Shown here piece after piece: positions 1 to 10,585 of a stretch of 64,000 nt of DNA (positions within the stretch are counted from its first letter, which is position 1; the number at the start of each line of letters is the position of its first letter). The DNA lies in contig ONKP01000002.1 of assembly GCA_900318405.1 (NCBI GenBank), positions 1 through 64,000 on the forward strand. The letters are read 5' to 3'. A program made the position numbers and the translations under genes. The notes under the pieces were generated by a model. That model worked only from the letters and a program-made list of their open reading frames with translations, did no database searches and had not been told where the DNA came from. Source of the stretch: an uncultured Eubacteriales bacterium. Lineage in GTDB: Bacteria > Bacillota > Clostridia > Lachnospirales > Lachnospiraceae.

Positions 1-90
1 ATAATATTCATATGTATCGGCAGCTGCACCGATTATATACATCCGCCCGACCGTTTGCAAGCCCCCTAGTGGAAGCTTGCTCATCCGTTT

Positions 91-148
91 TACTGTATTA
101 AGCCGTCGTCAAGCGGGCAGCGATGGAGCAGTCGGGCTTAATACAGTA
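91..148. repeat. Inverted repeat near the left edge
   Basis: A perfect 14-bp inverted repeat (TACTGTATTAAGCC at 91-104, its complement at 135-148) encloses a 30-base loop. It lies in the 297-base gene-free stretch downstream of argD. There is no T-run directly after either arm, so a simple terminator is not obvious. The outer stem resembles the closing stem of the structured element at 14765-14942, and 14 loop bases (120-133) recur at 31424-31437. I see no gene in 1-297. Confidence 0.6.
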
Positions 149-297
149 CTGTGGCATCTTGTATGATACGGGGTTAACGTAGTCAGCACAATAAACAGCT
201 TCCGCAGATGACCTGCGAACTCTGAGTTTTTCGTCGTGAGTGAGCAGGTCGCTGCGGAAGCTGTGACCGATAACAACATCATGATACAGCCTGTCCG

Positions 298-1497
298 TCA
301 GGCCGTCTCATCCAGCGCCGCCGACAGCTTCTCCACCATCTCGTCGATATCCGCTTCGGTGATGACAAGCGGCGGCACAAGACGGATGACATTGGAGGAC
401 GCTGACAGCACGACAAGACCGTGGTCCAGTGCCGCGCGGAGTACATGGCCGATCGGTCTGTCCTTCACGACAAGACCCTGCATCAGCCCGCGGCCTCTCC
501 GCTCTGTCAGGCAGCTGTATTTTTCTACCATCTCATCGAGTTTCTTCTCAAAATAAGGCGTGATCTTCTGCACATGACCGACAATATTTTTCTTCTCAAA
601 GAGATCAAACACCGTGCTCACGGCGCGGGTTGCCAGTGGATTGCCGCCGTAGGTGCTGCCGTGATCGCCGGGCGTCAGCGAATGCTCCGCCACACGCTCC
701 GACACGACAAACGCGCCGACCGGAACGCCGCATCCAAGCGCCTTGGCACAGGTCATGATATCCGGCTGTACGCCATAGCTCTGCCATGCCCAGAGACTTC
801 CCGTCCGGCCCATGCCGCACTGCACCTCGTCGAGGATCAGCAGGATATCTCTCTCATCGCAGATCTTCCGAATACCCTTCAGGAATTCCGGATCAGCAGG
901 ATAAATACCGCCCTCGCCCTGTACGGTCTCCATAATGATCGCGCAGGTGCGGTCTGACAGCTGTGCCTTCACGCTGTCCAGATCATTAAAGTCCGCAAAG
1001 CGGATGCCGCCGATCAGCGGTTTGAACGGATCCTGATAGCCTGCGTTGCCGGTCACGGAGAGCGAGCCCATGCTGCGTCCGTGGAAGGAATTGTTCATGG
1101 CGATGATTTCATGATCCGTCCGTTTGTCACGCAGCCATGCGTATTTGCGCGCCGTTTTCAGTGCTCCCTCGATAGCCTCTGTGCCACTGTTGGTAAAAAA
1201 CACTTTTCCCATGCCGCAGGAATCAACAACCTTCTTTGCGGCATCGGCCAGCGGCTCATTGTAAAACAGGTTGGAGGTGTGGATCACTTTTTTCATCTGA
1301 TCCTCCAGCGCAGCCGTGTACTCCGGATCGTTGTAGCCCAGGGCAAAAACAGCGATGCCCGCGCCGAAATCCAGATATTCTTTCCCGTCCGTATCGTAGA
1401 GACGGACACCCTGTCCCCTGTCAAAAACAACCGGGAACCGGTTATATGTATGCAGCACATACTGATCCGCCTGCGCCATGATCTCTCTTGTATTCAT
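298..1497 (-). CDS. argD: Acetylornithine aminotransferase
   Basis: A 399-residue PLP-dependent class III aminotransferase that converts N-acetylglutamate semialdehyde to N-acetylornithine in arginine synthesis. Seen: the PLP-phosphate region TNSGTEAIEGALK, the cofactor aspartate in LLILDEVQCGMGRTG, and the Schiff-base lysine in MTCAKALGCGVPVGA. The start at MNTREIM is chosen because the opening matches the family and a GGAAGAGG site lies upstream; the longer open frame only reads back into argB. It is last in argJ-argB-argD, 28 bases after argB. Cytoplasmic. Ornithine or GABA aminotransferase is possible by family, but the context makes ArgD very likely. Confidence 0.95.
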   Translation of the reverse strand: MNTREIMAQADQYVLHTYNRFPVVFDRGQGVRLYDTDGKEYLDFGAGIAVFALGYNDPEYTAALEDQMKKVIHTSNLFYNEPLADAAKKVVDSCGMGKVFFTNSGTEAIEGALKTARKYAWLRDKRTDHEIIAMNNSFHGRSMGSLSVTGNAGYQDPFKPLIGGIRFADFNDLDSVKAQLSDRTCAIIMETVQGEGGIYPADPEFLKGIRKICDERDILLILDEVQCGMGRTGSLWAWQSYGVQPDIMTCAKALGCGVPVGAFVVSERVAEHSLTPGDHGSTYGGNPLATRAVSTVFDLFEKKNIVGHVQKITPYFEKKLDEMVEKYSCLTERRGRGLMQGLVVKDRPIGHVLRAALDHGLVVLSASSNVIRLVPPLVITEADIDEMVEKLSAALDETA

Positions 1498-1525
1498 ACT
1501 GAATCCCTCTTCCTTTAAATATGCT

Positions 1526-2431
1526 TCACCACTGGTCTGCATCCGCGGCACTGTACTTCTGCTCGTCATCCCGCTGGATCGCCGTGCCGATACCTCTGTT
1601 CGTGAAGATCTCCAGAAGCAGGCAGTGCGGAATACGGCCGTCAAGGATATGCACCCGATTGACGCCGTTGCTGATCGCATCGATGCAGTTATTCAGTTTC
1701 GGGATCATTCCGCCCGCTACATGACCTGAGCTGATCAGTTCCTTTGCCTCTGTCACATTCAGCTCGGAGATCAGTGTGGAAGGGTCATCCTTGTCATAAT
1801 AAACGCCTTCGATATCTGACAGGAACGCGAGTTTTTCCGCATGCACAGACTCCGCAATGGCGCTGGCCGCATCATCGGCGTTGATGTTGTACGTCTGGTA
1901 ATCATCATCGAGGCCGATGGGACACACAATCGGAAGGAAATCCTTTTCCAGCAGATCGTACAGGATCTTCGGATCAACCTTTTCGATCTCACCGACGAAA
2001 CCGATATCGCGGCCGTCGGAATATTTTTTCTTCACGCGAAGCATACCGCCGTCCTTGCCGCTGACACCGACAGCGCGGACACCCAGAGACTCGACCATGC
2101 TGACCAGATGCTTGTTCACCTTGTTCAGTGCCATCTCAGCCACTTCCATGGTGTCGGCATCTGTGACGCGAAGTCCGTTGACAAAACGCGGCTCCATACC
2201 CACTTTGCTTACCCAGCGCGAAATTTCCTTTCCGCCGCCGTGTACAAGAATCGGCTTGAATCCGACGAGCTTGAGCAGCACGACATCCTTGATCACATTC
2301 TTCTGCAGTTCTTCATCGATCATTGCGCTGCCGCCGTATTTGACGACGATGATCTTGCGGTTAAAACGCTGGATATACGGCAGGGCCTCGATGAGAACCT
2401 CCGCCTTGTCCAGATACTTCTGATTTACCAT
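1526..2431 (-). CDS. argB: Acetylglutamate kinase
   Basis: A 301-residue amino acid kinase that phosphorylates N-acetylglutamate, usually the arginine-inhibited step. Seen: the nucleotide-binding start [11 protein letters not shown], the substrate loop [11 protein letters not shown], the [18 protein letters not shown] region, and the C-terminal [18 protein letters not shown] motif. The start at [11 protein letters not shown] follows an AGAAGGAA site. The N-terminal helix before the kinase fold is typical of arginine-sensitive enzymes, so feedback inhibition is likely but inferred. Lies between argJ and argD. Confidence 0.96.
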   Translation of the reverse strand: MVNQKYLDKAEVLIEALPYIQRFNRKIIVVKYGGSAMIDEELQKNVIKDVVLLKLVGFKPILVHGGGKEISRWVSKVGMEPRFVNGLRVTDADTMEVAEMALNKVNKHLVSMVESLGVRAVGVSGKDGGMLRVKKKYSDGRDIGFVGEIEKVDPKILYDLLEKDFLPIVCPIGLDDDYQTYNINADDAASAIAESVHAEKLAFLSDIEGVYYDKDDPSTLISELNVTEAKELISSGHVAGGMIPKLNNCIDAISNGVNRVHILDGRIPHCLLLEIFTNRGIGTAIQRDDEQKYSAADADQW

Positions 2432-2469
2432 GGATTTCCTTCTCTCTTTGTTAATTGCCTGCATGTATT

Positions 2470-2516
2470 GCCCGGGTATATTCTCTGTATGTATAACCTG
2501 TATAAATCACCCGGGC
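2470..2516. repeat. Inverted repeat in the argJ-argB gap
   Basis: GCCCGGGT at 2470-2477 pairs perfectly with ACCCGGGC at 2509-2516 across 31 bases. It lies in the 158-base space between argJ and argB. No T-run follows on the minus strand, so it may be an mRNA processing or stability hairpin rather than a terminator. Confidence 0.5.
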
Positions 2517-2589
2517 GTATTCCCTGTGTGCATGAAATGCATACCTGATTCAGGCATACATGCTGCATCCTTTGCCGGAAAATCCTCAC

Positions 2590-3831
2590 TTATGAGCGAT
2601 AATCCGCATTGATCTTCACGTAATCATACGTCAGATCACAGCCCCAGGCCGTTGCCTCGGCGTCTCCCATCTGGATATCGATGACAGCCGTCACTTCATC
2701 CTCTGAGAGGATTCTCGTTGCTTCTTCTTCACTGTAGTCCAGCGCCACACTGTCCTCAGTGATCTGGATGCGGCCCGCTCTGCTCTGGAAGTAGAGGTTG
2801 ACCTTGTCCACGTCAAACTTTGCAGGTGAATAGCCCATCGCGCAGAGGATGCGTCCCCAGTTTGCGTCTTTTCCAAAAATAGCCGCCTTCGTGAGCGTGG
2901 ATTCGATGACCGATTTGGCCAGGATCTTCGCCTGCTGTTTGTCTTTTGCGTGAATGACCTTCACTTCAAACAGTTTTGATGCGCCCTCACCGTCGCCGGC
3001 AATCATTTTTGCCAGAGTTTTATTGACTGCCATGACAGCCGCGGCGAATACATCGTAATCCTCTCCGGGTCCGACGATCTCCTCATTGCCTGCAAGACCG
3101 TTAGCCATCAGGATGCAGGTATCATTGGTCGACATATCGCCGTCGACAGAGATCATGTTGTAGCTGTCGCCCACCGAAGCAGATAATGCCTTCTGCAGCA
3201 TTTTCTTCGATATCATCGCATCTGTCGTCAGAAACGAGAGCATGGTGCCCATATTCGGATGGATCATGCCGGCGCCCTTGCACATACCGCCGATCGTCAC
3301 GTCCACACCGCCGAGTTTTACCGTGACCATGACTTCCTTCGCCTTTGTATCCGTCGTCATGATCGCACGCTCTGCCACAGCAGCCGCATCTCTGGAATTG
3401 GAAAGAAGCGGGGCAAGCTTCTTCACGCCGGCACACACAATATCTACGGGCATCTGTTTGCCGATGACACCTGTCGATCCGAGAAGCACGCTTTCCACCG
3501 GCACGGACAGAGCCTCCGAAGCCGCCTCTGCTGTTTTCCTGCAGGCCTCGTCACCCTCTTTTCCTGTCGCCGCATTGGCAATGCCGCTGTTGACAACAAC
3601 CGCCTGCACGCTCTGCGTGCCGGAAATGATGTTCTTATCCCACTTGACAGGTGCTGCTTTCACCTGATTGGTCGTGAATGTGCCCGCTGCCACACACGGT
3701 ACGACACTATAGATGATCGCCATATCCTTGGTATGATTTTTCTTGATGCCGACGCTTCCACCGATCGCCTGGAAGCCATTCGGCGCTGTCACGCCGCCTT
3801 CACCCGGTCTGACTGTTATTTTCTGTTCCAT
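2590..3831 (-). CDS. argJ: Bifunctional glutamate N-acetyltransferase / ornithine acetyltransferase
   Basis: A 413-residue ArgJ precursor. It transfers acetyl from N-acetylornithine to glutamate, recycling the acetyl group, and may also use acetyl-CoA. Seen: the autoprocessing site in KGAGMIHPNMGTMLSFLTTDA, where the Thr of GTML becomes the N-terminal nucleophile of the beta chain (most family members have ATML, so Gly for Ala is a small change). The start at MEQKITV follows a GGAG site; 14 further in-frame residues upstream were rejected. First gene of argJ-argB-argD, with its promoter at 4048-4076 under an ARG box. argC and argF are not in the window. Confidence 0.95.
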   Translation of the reverse strand: MEQKITVRPGEGGVTAPNGFQAIGGSVGIKKNHTKDMAIIYSVVPCVAAGTFTTNQVKAAPVKWDKNIISGTQSVQAVVVNSGIANAATGKEGDEACRKTAEAASEALSVPVESVLLGSTGVIGKQMPVDIVCAGVKKLAPLLSNSRDAAAVAERAIMTTDTKAKEVMVTVKLGGVDVTIGGMCKGAGMIHPNMGTMLSFLTTDAMISKKMLQKALSASVGDSYNMISVDGDMSTNDTCILMANGLAGNEEIVGPGEDYDVFAAAVMAVNKTLAKMIAGDGEGASKLFEVKVIHAKDKQQAKILAKSVIESTLTKAAIFGKDANWGRILCAMGYSPAKFDVDKVNLYFQSRAGRIQITEDSVALDYSEEEATRILSEDEVTAVIDIQMGDAEATAWGCDLTYDYVKINADYRS

Positions 3832-4047
3832 ATTAACTCCATTCCGCTGCCGTTCTGCCGGCAGCCAGTCCATCTCTGCATTCCTGCAGCCAGTCCATCT
3901 CTGTGTTCCTGCATTCCGTCACTTTCACGCCGCAACCTGCTGATGTCCATGACTGGTACATGGCGGGCTGTGTCAACTGTGCCGGAACAACCACTGATTA
4001 AAAGAATACATCCGTCAGGCTGGTGTGTAAAGATGGATTTTCGTGTA

Positions 4048-4076
4048 ATTATACATTGATCAGAATTATTATGCAA
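4048..4076 (-). promoter_or_regulatory. Promoter of argJ-argB-argD
   Basis: On the minus strand, TTGCAT (4071-4076), a 17-base spacer and TATAAT (4048-4053) form a good sigma-A-type promoter. The -35 and spacer overlap the ARG box at 4060-4077, so bound ArgR would block polymerase. The leader to argJ is about 210 bases. Confidence 0.75.
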
Positions 4077-4077
4077 T
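4060..4077. promoter_or_regulatory. ARG box (ArgR operator)
   Basis: The 18-bp site (minus strand ATTGCATAATAATTCTGA) matches the ArgR consensus WNTGAATWWWWATTCANW at 16 of 18 positions by eye. It sits between divergent argJ and argG and overlaps the argJ promoter. A weaker palindrome, TGTAATTATACA, lies just to its left. ArgR is encoded at 16952-17410. Confidence 0.7.
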
Positions 4078-4104
4078 ATTATTTTTAAAAATACATTTTG
4101 CTTG

Positions 4105-4133
4105 TTGCATTCAGCGCCTTAATATTGTATAGT
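4105..4133 (+). promoter_or_regulatory. Promoter of argG
   Basis: TTGCAT (4105-4110), 17-base spacer, TATAGT (4128-4133). The start would fall near 4140, leaving a leader of about 178 bases before argG. The leader carries repeated ATCTGCA words, several followed by GTTTTCA or TCATG. I saw no T-box specifier or AGGGTGG motif. The ARG box lies upstream of this promoter. Confidence 0.6.
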
Positions 4134-4317
4134 GTCTGCGTTGAACTTTCACCGGCGATCTGCAGATCTGCATCATGCTATCTGCAAGTTTTCACAGTCT
4201 GCAGACCTTCATGATCACATCTGCAGTTTTCAGCATCATGACCGGTAATATGTAAATCATCATTTTATTTTTATGCATGGGCCTGAGGCTCTGCGAATCA
4301 GAATCAGGAGGATGACA

Positions 4318-5556
4318 ATGAGCGAAAAAGTTGTACTGGCTTATTCCGGCGGACTGGATACGACAGCCCTGATCCCGTGGCTGAAGGAAAACTTCGGATA
4401 TGAGATCATCTGCTGCTGCATCAACTGCGGACAGGAGGAGGAACTCACCGATGACAATCTGAACGAGAGAGCTCTCGCATCCGGTGCTTCCAAATTATAC
4501 ATTATCGATGTGATCGATGAATTCGCTGACGACTATATCATGCCCTGTGTTGAGGCCGGCGCTGTCTATGAACACAAATATCTGCTCGGCACATCCATGG
4601 CCCGTCCGCTCATTGCGAAAAAACTCGTTGAAGTCGCACACAAGGAAGGCGCTTCGGCTATCTGCCACGGCGCTACCGGCAAGGGCAATGACCAGATCCG
4701 TTTCGAGCTCGGCATCCGTGCTCTGGACCCGAACATCAAGATCATCGCTCCGTGGCGCATGACCGACGTCTGGAAAATGCAGTCCCGTGAGGATGAGATC
4801 CAGTACTGCAAGGATCATGGCATTGATCTGCCCTTCTCCATGGGCAAAGGCTACAGCCGTGACCGCAACCTCTGGCACATCAGCCACGAGGGACTTGAGC
4901 TTGAGGATCCGTCACAGGCACCGAATTACGACAAGCTGCTCGTACTGACAGTTCCCCCGGAAAAAGCGCCTGACAAAGAGACCGAGATCACGCTCGACTT
5001 TAAGGACGGCAAACCGGTTGCTCTGAACGGTAAGCAGATGAAGATCTCCGAGATCATTGAGGAGCTGAATAAGATCGGCGGTGCCAACGGCATCGGTATC
5101 ATTGATATCGTTGAGAACCGTGTCGTAGGCATGAAATCCCGTGGCGTATATGAGACGCCCGGCGGAACGATCCTCATGGAGGCACATGATCAGCTCGAAG
5201 AGCTTGTCCTCGACCGCGAGACCATGGAGACCAAGAAGAAACTCGGAAGCCAGCTTGCACAGATCGTATACGAGGGCAAATGGTTCACCCCGCTCCGCGA
5301 GGCCATTCAGGCATTCGTCGAGTCCACGCAGAAGGTTGTCACCGGCACAGTGAAGATGAAGCTCTACAAGGGCAATATCATCCGCAATGGCACGACATCA
5401 CCGTACAGCCTGTACAGCTCTTCTCTCGCATCGTTCACCACAGGTGATATGTATGATCACAGCGACGCCACCGGCTTCATCAATCTCTTCGGTCTGCCTC
5501 TCAAGGTAAGAGCGCTGATGATGAAGGATGTGGAGACGCAGAAAAAGACGCAGTAA
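4318..5556 (+). CDS. argG: Argininosuccinate synthase
   Basis: A 412-residue enzyme joining citrulline and aspartate with ATP to give argininosuccinate. Seen: the N-type ATP pyrophosphatase loop VLAYSGGLDTT at residues 6-16, the citrulline/aspartate region GATGKGNDQIRFELG, and FSMGKGYSRDRNLWHISHEG. An AGGAGG at 4306-4311 sets the start at ATG 4318; the ATG at 4312 overlaps that site and is rejected. Monocistronic: argH does not follow, and a strong terminator lies downstream. Divergent from argJBD with shared ArgR control inferred. Confidence 0.97.
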   Translation: MSEKVVLAYSGGLDTTALIPWLKENFGYEIICCCINCGQEEELTDDNLNERALASGASKLYIIDVIDEFADDYIMPCVEAGAVYEHKYLLGTSMARPLIAKKLVEVAHKEGASAICHGATGKGNDQIRFELGIRALDPNIKIIAPWRMTDVWKMQSREDEIQYCKDHGIDLPFSMGKGYSRDRNLWHISHEGLELEDPSQAPNYDKLLVLTVPPEKAPDKETEITLDFKDGKPVALNGKQMKISEIIEELNKIGGANGIGIIDIVENRVVGMKSRGVYETPGGTILMEAHDQLEELVLDRETMETKKKLGSQLAQIVYEGKWFTPLREAIQAFVESTQKVVTGTVKMKLYKGNIIRNGTTSPYSLYSSSLASFTTGDMYDHSDATGFINLFGLPLKVRALMMKDVETQKKTQ

Positions 5557-5601
5557 ATGTCTGTTTTGCATAAGCATTACGTCTTAAACCGCATAAAACC
5601 T

Positions 5602-5632
5602 GCCTGCTTCATCACTCCTCGATGAAGCAGGC
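5602..5632. repeat. Hairpin after argG
   Basis: GCCTGCTTCATC (5602-5613) pairs perfectly with 5621-5632 across a 7-base loop. It has no T-run and precedes the true terminator at 5696-5741, so it may protect the argG mRNA 3' end. The rest of 5557-5899 holds only this and that terminator. Confidence 0.5.
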
Positions 5633-5695
5633 GGCACATACCGACAGCATTTCACAGGGCAAAAGCCGTATAAATCAGATGCGGCTGAACAGGAC

Positions 5696-5741
5696 AAAAA
5701 ACAGAGGCAAAGGGATTTATCTTCCCGTGCCTCTGTTTTTT
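5696..5741. terminator. Bidirectional terminator between argG and ribokinase
   Basis: AAAAAACAGAGGCA (5696-5709) pairs with TGCCTCTGTTTTTT (5728-5741), with an inner GGGA/TCCC pair. A-runs before and T-runs after make it work on both strands, serving convergent argG and the ribokinase gene. Confidence 0.85.
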
Positions 5742-5899
5742 TATACCTTTTTTAATATCCGTTTAATGTTCCGGCTTTGACGTCCGGGTTTTTACGTTTC
5801 TGGTCCCAGGTTTCTGGTCTTGTGTTTCTGCTCTGTGTCTCTGCTCAATGTCTCTGCTCTGTGTCTCTGCCTTCCCATGTATTTCATTCAGTCAGCCGG

Positions 5900-6793
5900 T
5901 CAGGGCCTGAATTTTTTTACTTCTTCCATATCCGGTATGGAAGGTGCCGCGCCTCTGCGCGTAACCGCAATGGCAGATGCCTGCGAAGCCAGCTGCAGTG
6001 CTCCGGCCGGATCCTTTCCGCTCACTACGCCGGCGATAAAATAACCGCTGAAGGTATCCCCGGCCGCTGTCGTATCGACGGTCCTGACCTTATAGATGTC
6101 CTGATGTACCAAGCTGTCAGCATCGATATACCAGGAGCCTTCCGTACCCATCGTCAGAATAACCTTTGCGTTCGGGAAACGGCGGCGAACAGCAGGCACC
6201 AGCGTATCCGGTGTGCTCTCCTTCTCTCCGGTCAGAAGCCCGGCCTCGATCTCATTGACAAACAGATAATCCACACAATCCCAGGGAAGCGTGGACAGCT
6301 GGTCATTGATAGGCGAAGCATTCAGGACGATCTTCATACCCTTTTCATGCGCACAGCTCATGATCCTGGCCAGATGGTTCACTTCATTCTGAAGAACGAT
6401 CCAGTCTCCTGCCTCAAAATGGCTGAGAACTTCATCGATCTGCTCATCCGTCACACACTGGTTGGCACCACCAAACAGCAGGATACAGTTGTCCCCATCT
6501 TTATCATTCTGGATCACCGTATGTCCGCACGGGGTATCCTGCAGCACCCGGACAAGTTCTGTATTGACATGCGCATCCTTCAGCATATCCAGAAGGATTT
6601 TTCCCTCTGCGCCTACATTACCCGCATGCCAGACATTCAGGCCGGCTCTGCCGAGCGCTACAGACTGGTTCAGGCCCTTTCCTCCTGCGTAGACCTTTCT
6701 GTCCTCAGACAGAAGCGTCTCTCCACGGACGAGGATATGATCAACCCGGTACACATAATCGATATTCAATGAGCCAAAATTCAGAACTTTCAT
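5900..6793 (-). CDS. rbsK: Ribokinase-family (PfkB) sugar kinase
   Basis: A 297-residue PfkB carbohydrate kinase, probably phosphorylating ribose or a similar sugar at O5. Seen: the N-terminal signature YAGGKGLNQSVALGRAG (residues about 41-57), the substrate-lid region, and the C-terminal signature DTTAAGDTFSGYFIAG with the catalytic Asp in AAGD. The start at MKVLNFGSLN follows an AGGGA site. No ribose transporter is adjacent; it follows guaB by 115 bases and may share its transcript. Ribose is the best guess; deoxyribose or a nucleoside-derived sugar are alternatives. Confidence 0.8.
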   Translation of the reverse strand: MKVLNFGSLNIDYVYRVDHILVRGETLLSEDRKVYAGGKGLNQSVALGRAGLNVWHAGNVGAEGKILLDMLKDAHVNTELVRVLQDTPCGHTVIQNDKDGDNCILLFGGANQCVTDEQIDEVLSHFEAGDWIVLQNEVNHLARIMSCAHEKGMKIVLNASPINDQLSTLPWDCVDYLFVNEIEAGLLTGEKESTPDTLVPAVRRRFPNAKVILTMGTEGSWYIDADSLVHQDIYKVRTVDTTAAGDTFSGYFIAGVVSGKDPAGALQLASQASAIAVTRRGAAPSIPDMEEVKKFRP

Positions 6794-6908
6794 TGTTTCC
6801 CTGCTTTCCCGCAGTCTGGTATGCAGCACTGTGCCATACACGCGGTTTACATATACAAACGCATACAACACACATCAGCCTGCTTCAAAACCGATCTCCG
6901 CCTGGTAA

Positions 6909-8369
<1,461 letters not shown>

Positions 8370-8412
8370 TCACGAACCATCCTTTCTCTATACAAACTGT
8401 TTAATTCCTGCA

Positions 8413-8441
8413 AGTTTAGCAGACAGCATCTGGAAAGTCAA
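8413..8441 (-). promoter_or_regulatory. Promoter of guaB
   Basis: On the minus strand, TTGACT (8436-8441), a 17-base spacer, TAAACT (8413-8418). The -35 overlaps the last codons of the upstream gene region and the leader is under 45 bases. Confidence 0.65.
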
Positions 8442-8455
8442 CGCAGCCCCGGCCA

Positions 8456-8959
8456 TTACTTTCTGAAGTACGCCTTACCCGGCATCCGGATACGGATATC
8501 GCGGAGCATCTGTTCATTCGGGCTGAGCAGCACAACGCTTCCCTGGCCACCGGAACGGTACACCAGCGCATAGGCTTTATCCCTGGCCTCTTTTGTTCCC
8601 TCCGTGAAATCCTTCACGGGAAGCTCACTGTACGGCCGCATGGCATCCGATTCCACCGGTGCAAAAAGCTCCGCATCCTTCAGGGAATACGTCGCGATCT
8701 GCTTTCTGGATTCCTTGGAAAAAATCTTTGCGATATCCAGTTCCCCATTGACATAGGAATACTCCCACTCCACATTGAATTTCTTAAACAGCCACCGGTC
8801 CACATAGAGCATCACCAGGCCGGCCAGCAGCAGATACGGAAGAATAAATACACCGGCAGCAAAAAGCAGAACCGTGATCACGATCAGCAGTCCCTCAACC
8901 GCATAGGTAATCGTCGTCCTCGCCTTCTTCACATCCAATTCAGTAAATAAATCGTCCAT
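8456..8959 (-). CDS. Small membrane protein, possibly DUF6106
   Basis: A 167-residue protein of unknown function. Seen: a short polar N-terminus (MDDLFTELDVKK), two adjacent hydrophobic segments at about residues 18-50 forming a hairpin, then a soluble domain of about 115 residues with mixed strands and the phrase YSLKDAELFAPVES, ending RMPGKAYFRK. The layout resembles short Lachnospiraceae proteins I recall as DUF6106, but this is uncertain. It lies between the dnaJ terminator and guaB. The start follows a GGGAGG-like site. Confidence 0.65.
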   Translation of the reverse strand: MDDLFTELDVKKARTTITYAVEGLLIVITVLLFAAGVFILPYLLLAGLVMLYVDRWLFKKFNVEWEYSYVNGELDIAKIFSKESRKQIATYSLKDAELFAPVESDAMRPYSELPVKDFTEGTKEARDKAYALVYRSGGQGSVVLLSPNEQMLRDIRIRMPGKAYFRK

Positions 8960-9105
8960 TAAAGTTCAAAACCTCCCGGAATTCATTATCTGCCATTATA
9001 CGCCGGCTGACAGTCATTGTCTAACACATTCGCAGTGTGCACCTCTCCCGCAATTACTGCTCACACATCTTTGACCTTATAATTATTTGAGCAGAACGTC
9101 CAGAG

Positions 9106-9195
9106 ATACAGATGCCTCCACCCCGCAACCATCCGCAGACGCCGGTGGTTGGCGAGGACGAGCGAGAGCGTGTTGCGGGTGGAGGTATCTGTATT
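9106..9195. repeat. Palindromic intergenic repeat, full copy (A1)
   Basis: A 90-base element bounded by near-perfect inverted arms of about 23 bp (ATACAGATGCCTCCACC... and its complement). The inner part contains AACCA/TGGTT and GAGCGAGAGCG segments that can form sub-hairpins. It lies in the gap between dnaJ and the membrane protein gene, downstream of the dnaJ terminator. Related copies lie at 16888, 22208, 25410, 43130, 57508, 59079, 61842 and 62721. Confidence 0.85.
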
Positions 9196-9202
9196 CTAAA
9201 AC

Positions 9203-9238
9203 ATAAAAATGAGCCCTCCTCCAACAGGAAGAGAGCTC
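9203..9238 (-). terminator. Terminator of the heat-shock operon
   Basis: On the minus strand a 12-bp stem (9227-9238 with 9211-9222, two G-T pairs) with a 4-base loop is followed by ATTTTTATG. It begins 14 bases after the dnaJ stop. Confidence 0.85.
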
Positions 9239-9251
9239 ACTCATACTTATA

Positions 9252-10382
9252 TTACCAGTGGAATCCACCTTTTTCTTTTTTGCCGCCGGTACTTCCCCCG
9301 GTCTCAGCGTCGAACTGCTTCAACAGCTCTTTCGCCTTCTTATTGAGATTCGTAGGCGTCTGCACGACAAGCGTCACATACTGATCACCCCGTGCCCGCT
9401 TGTTCCGGATCGACGGTACGCCGCGCTCGCGCAAGCGTATCCTCGTATTGGACTGCGTACCCGGCTTCACCTCATAGACGACATCCCCGTCCACGGTCCT
9501 GATGTGAATATCACCGCCGAGCGCAGCCTGCGCATACGAAATCTGTTCCGTTGAAAAAATATTCATGCCGTCTCGTGAAAATACGGGATCCGGTTTCACG
9601 GAAATCTGTACGAGCAGATCGCCTCTGGGCCCGCCGTTGATGCCGGGTTCACCCTTTTCACGGATACGTACACTCTGACCGTCATCGATACCTGCCGGAA
9701 TATTGACCTCTATCGTCTTGCGCGCAGAGGTATACCCTGTGCCATGGCAGTCCGGACATTTGTCGCGGATGATCTTACCGGTACCGCCGCAGTCCGGGCA
9801 GGTCGTGATATTCTGGATCATGCCGAACAGGGACTGCTGTGTCTGACGGATCTGTCCCGTGCCGTGGCACTTCGGGCAGACATCAGGCGATGTGCCGGGC
9901 CGCGCGCCGCTGCCTCCGCATGTCTTGCAGGTATCCTTCAGTGTCAGCTCGATGCTCTTCGTACAGCCGAACACCGCTTCCTGAAACGTCAGATGCACAC
10001 CTGCGCGGAGCGTCGCGCCTCTCTTCGGTCCGTTGGGATTCGAACGGGCACCGCCGCCGAACAGGTCACCGAAAATATCACCGAAGCCTGAGTCACCGAA
10101 AATATCACTGAAATCAAAATCGCCGAAACCACCGGCTCCTGCACCCCCGTTTTCAAAAGCAGCGAAACCGAACTGGTCATACTGCCTTCTCTTCTCCGGA
10201 TCGGAGAGGACCGAATATGCCTCCGTCGCTTCCTTAAATTTTTCCTCGGCCACCTTGTCGCCGGGGTTTACATCCGGATGATACTTTTTCGCCAGTTTGC
10301 GGTATGCACGCTTCAGCGTCTCAGCATCTGCATTTCTGTCGACCCCCAGTACCTCGTAATAATCCCTTTTATTTTCAGCCAT
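9252..10382 (-). CDS. dnaJ: Chaperone protein DnaJ
   Basis: A 376-residue type I Hsp40 that delivers substrates to DnaK and stimulates its ATPase. Seen: a J domain with the HPD triad ([11 protein letters not shown], residues about 33-43), a Gly/Phe-rich linker (about 75-125), four CxxCxGxG zinc motifs ([32 protein letters not shown]), and the C-terminal substrate-binding domains. ATG 10382 follows AGGAG. Last gene of the operon, about 200 bases after dnaK. Confidence 0.97.
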   Translation of the reverse strand: MAENKRDYYEVLGVDRNADAETLKRAYRKLAKKYHPDVNPGDKVAEEKFKEATEAYSVLSDPEKRRQYDQFGFAAFENGGAGAGGFGDFDFSDIFGDSGFGDIFGDLFGGGARSNPNGPKRGATLRAGVHLTFQEAVFGCTKSIELTLKDTCKTCGGSGARPGTSPDVCPKCHGTGQIRQTQQSLFGMIQNITTCPDCGGTGKIIRDKCPDCHGTGYTSARKTIEVNIPAGIDDGQSVRIREKGEPGINGGPRGDLLVQISVKPDPVFSRDGMNIFSTEQISYAQAALGGDIHIRTVDGDVVYEVKPGTQSNTRIRLRERGVPSIRNKRARGDQYVTLVVQTPTNLNKKAKELLKQFDAETGGSTGGKKEKGGFHW

Positions 10383-10585
10383 TGCCTGTAACTCCTGTCA
10401 TGATCAGATTTTTCCCCGCATCACACTCTGCGTGCACCCGATACACACGGCCTGCGTAAGACACGAAATGTCCGCGCGCTCCTCCTGCGAAGAGCAGCGC
10501 GGAACAATCCGTTACAAATCCAATCCGATATTTTTAAACTTTTCTGTCACTGCGGATCAGTTTTCCGAACATCAGATCCGAAATA

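Noticed and set aside
4140..4317. T-box or other riboswitch in the argG leader
   Set aside because: No AGGGTGG T-box motif, specifier loop or terminator/antiterminator pair was seen.
5777..6772. A 331-codon open frame on the plus strand opposite the ribokinase gene
   Set aside because: Its translation shows no family motifs and it is a shadow of a well-supported gene. Similar long antisense frames opposite prfC (25707-27047) and glgP (27396-29444) were rejected for the same reason.
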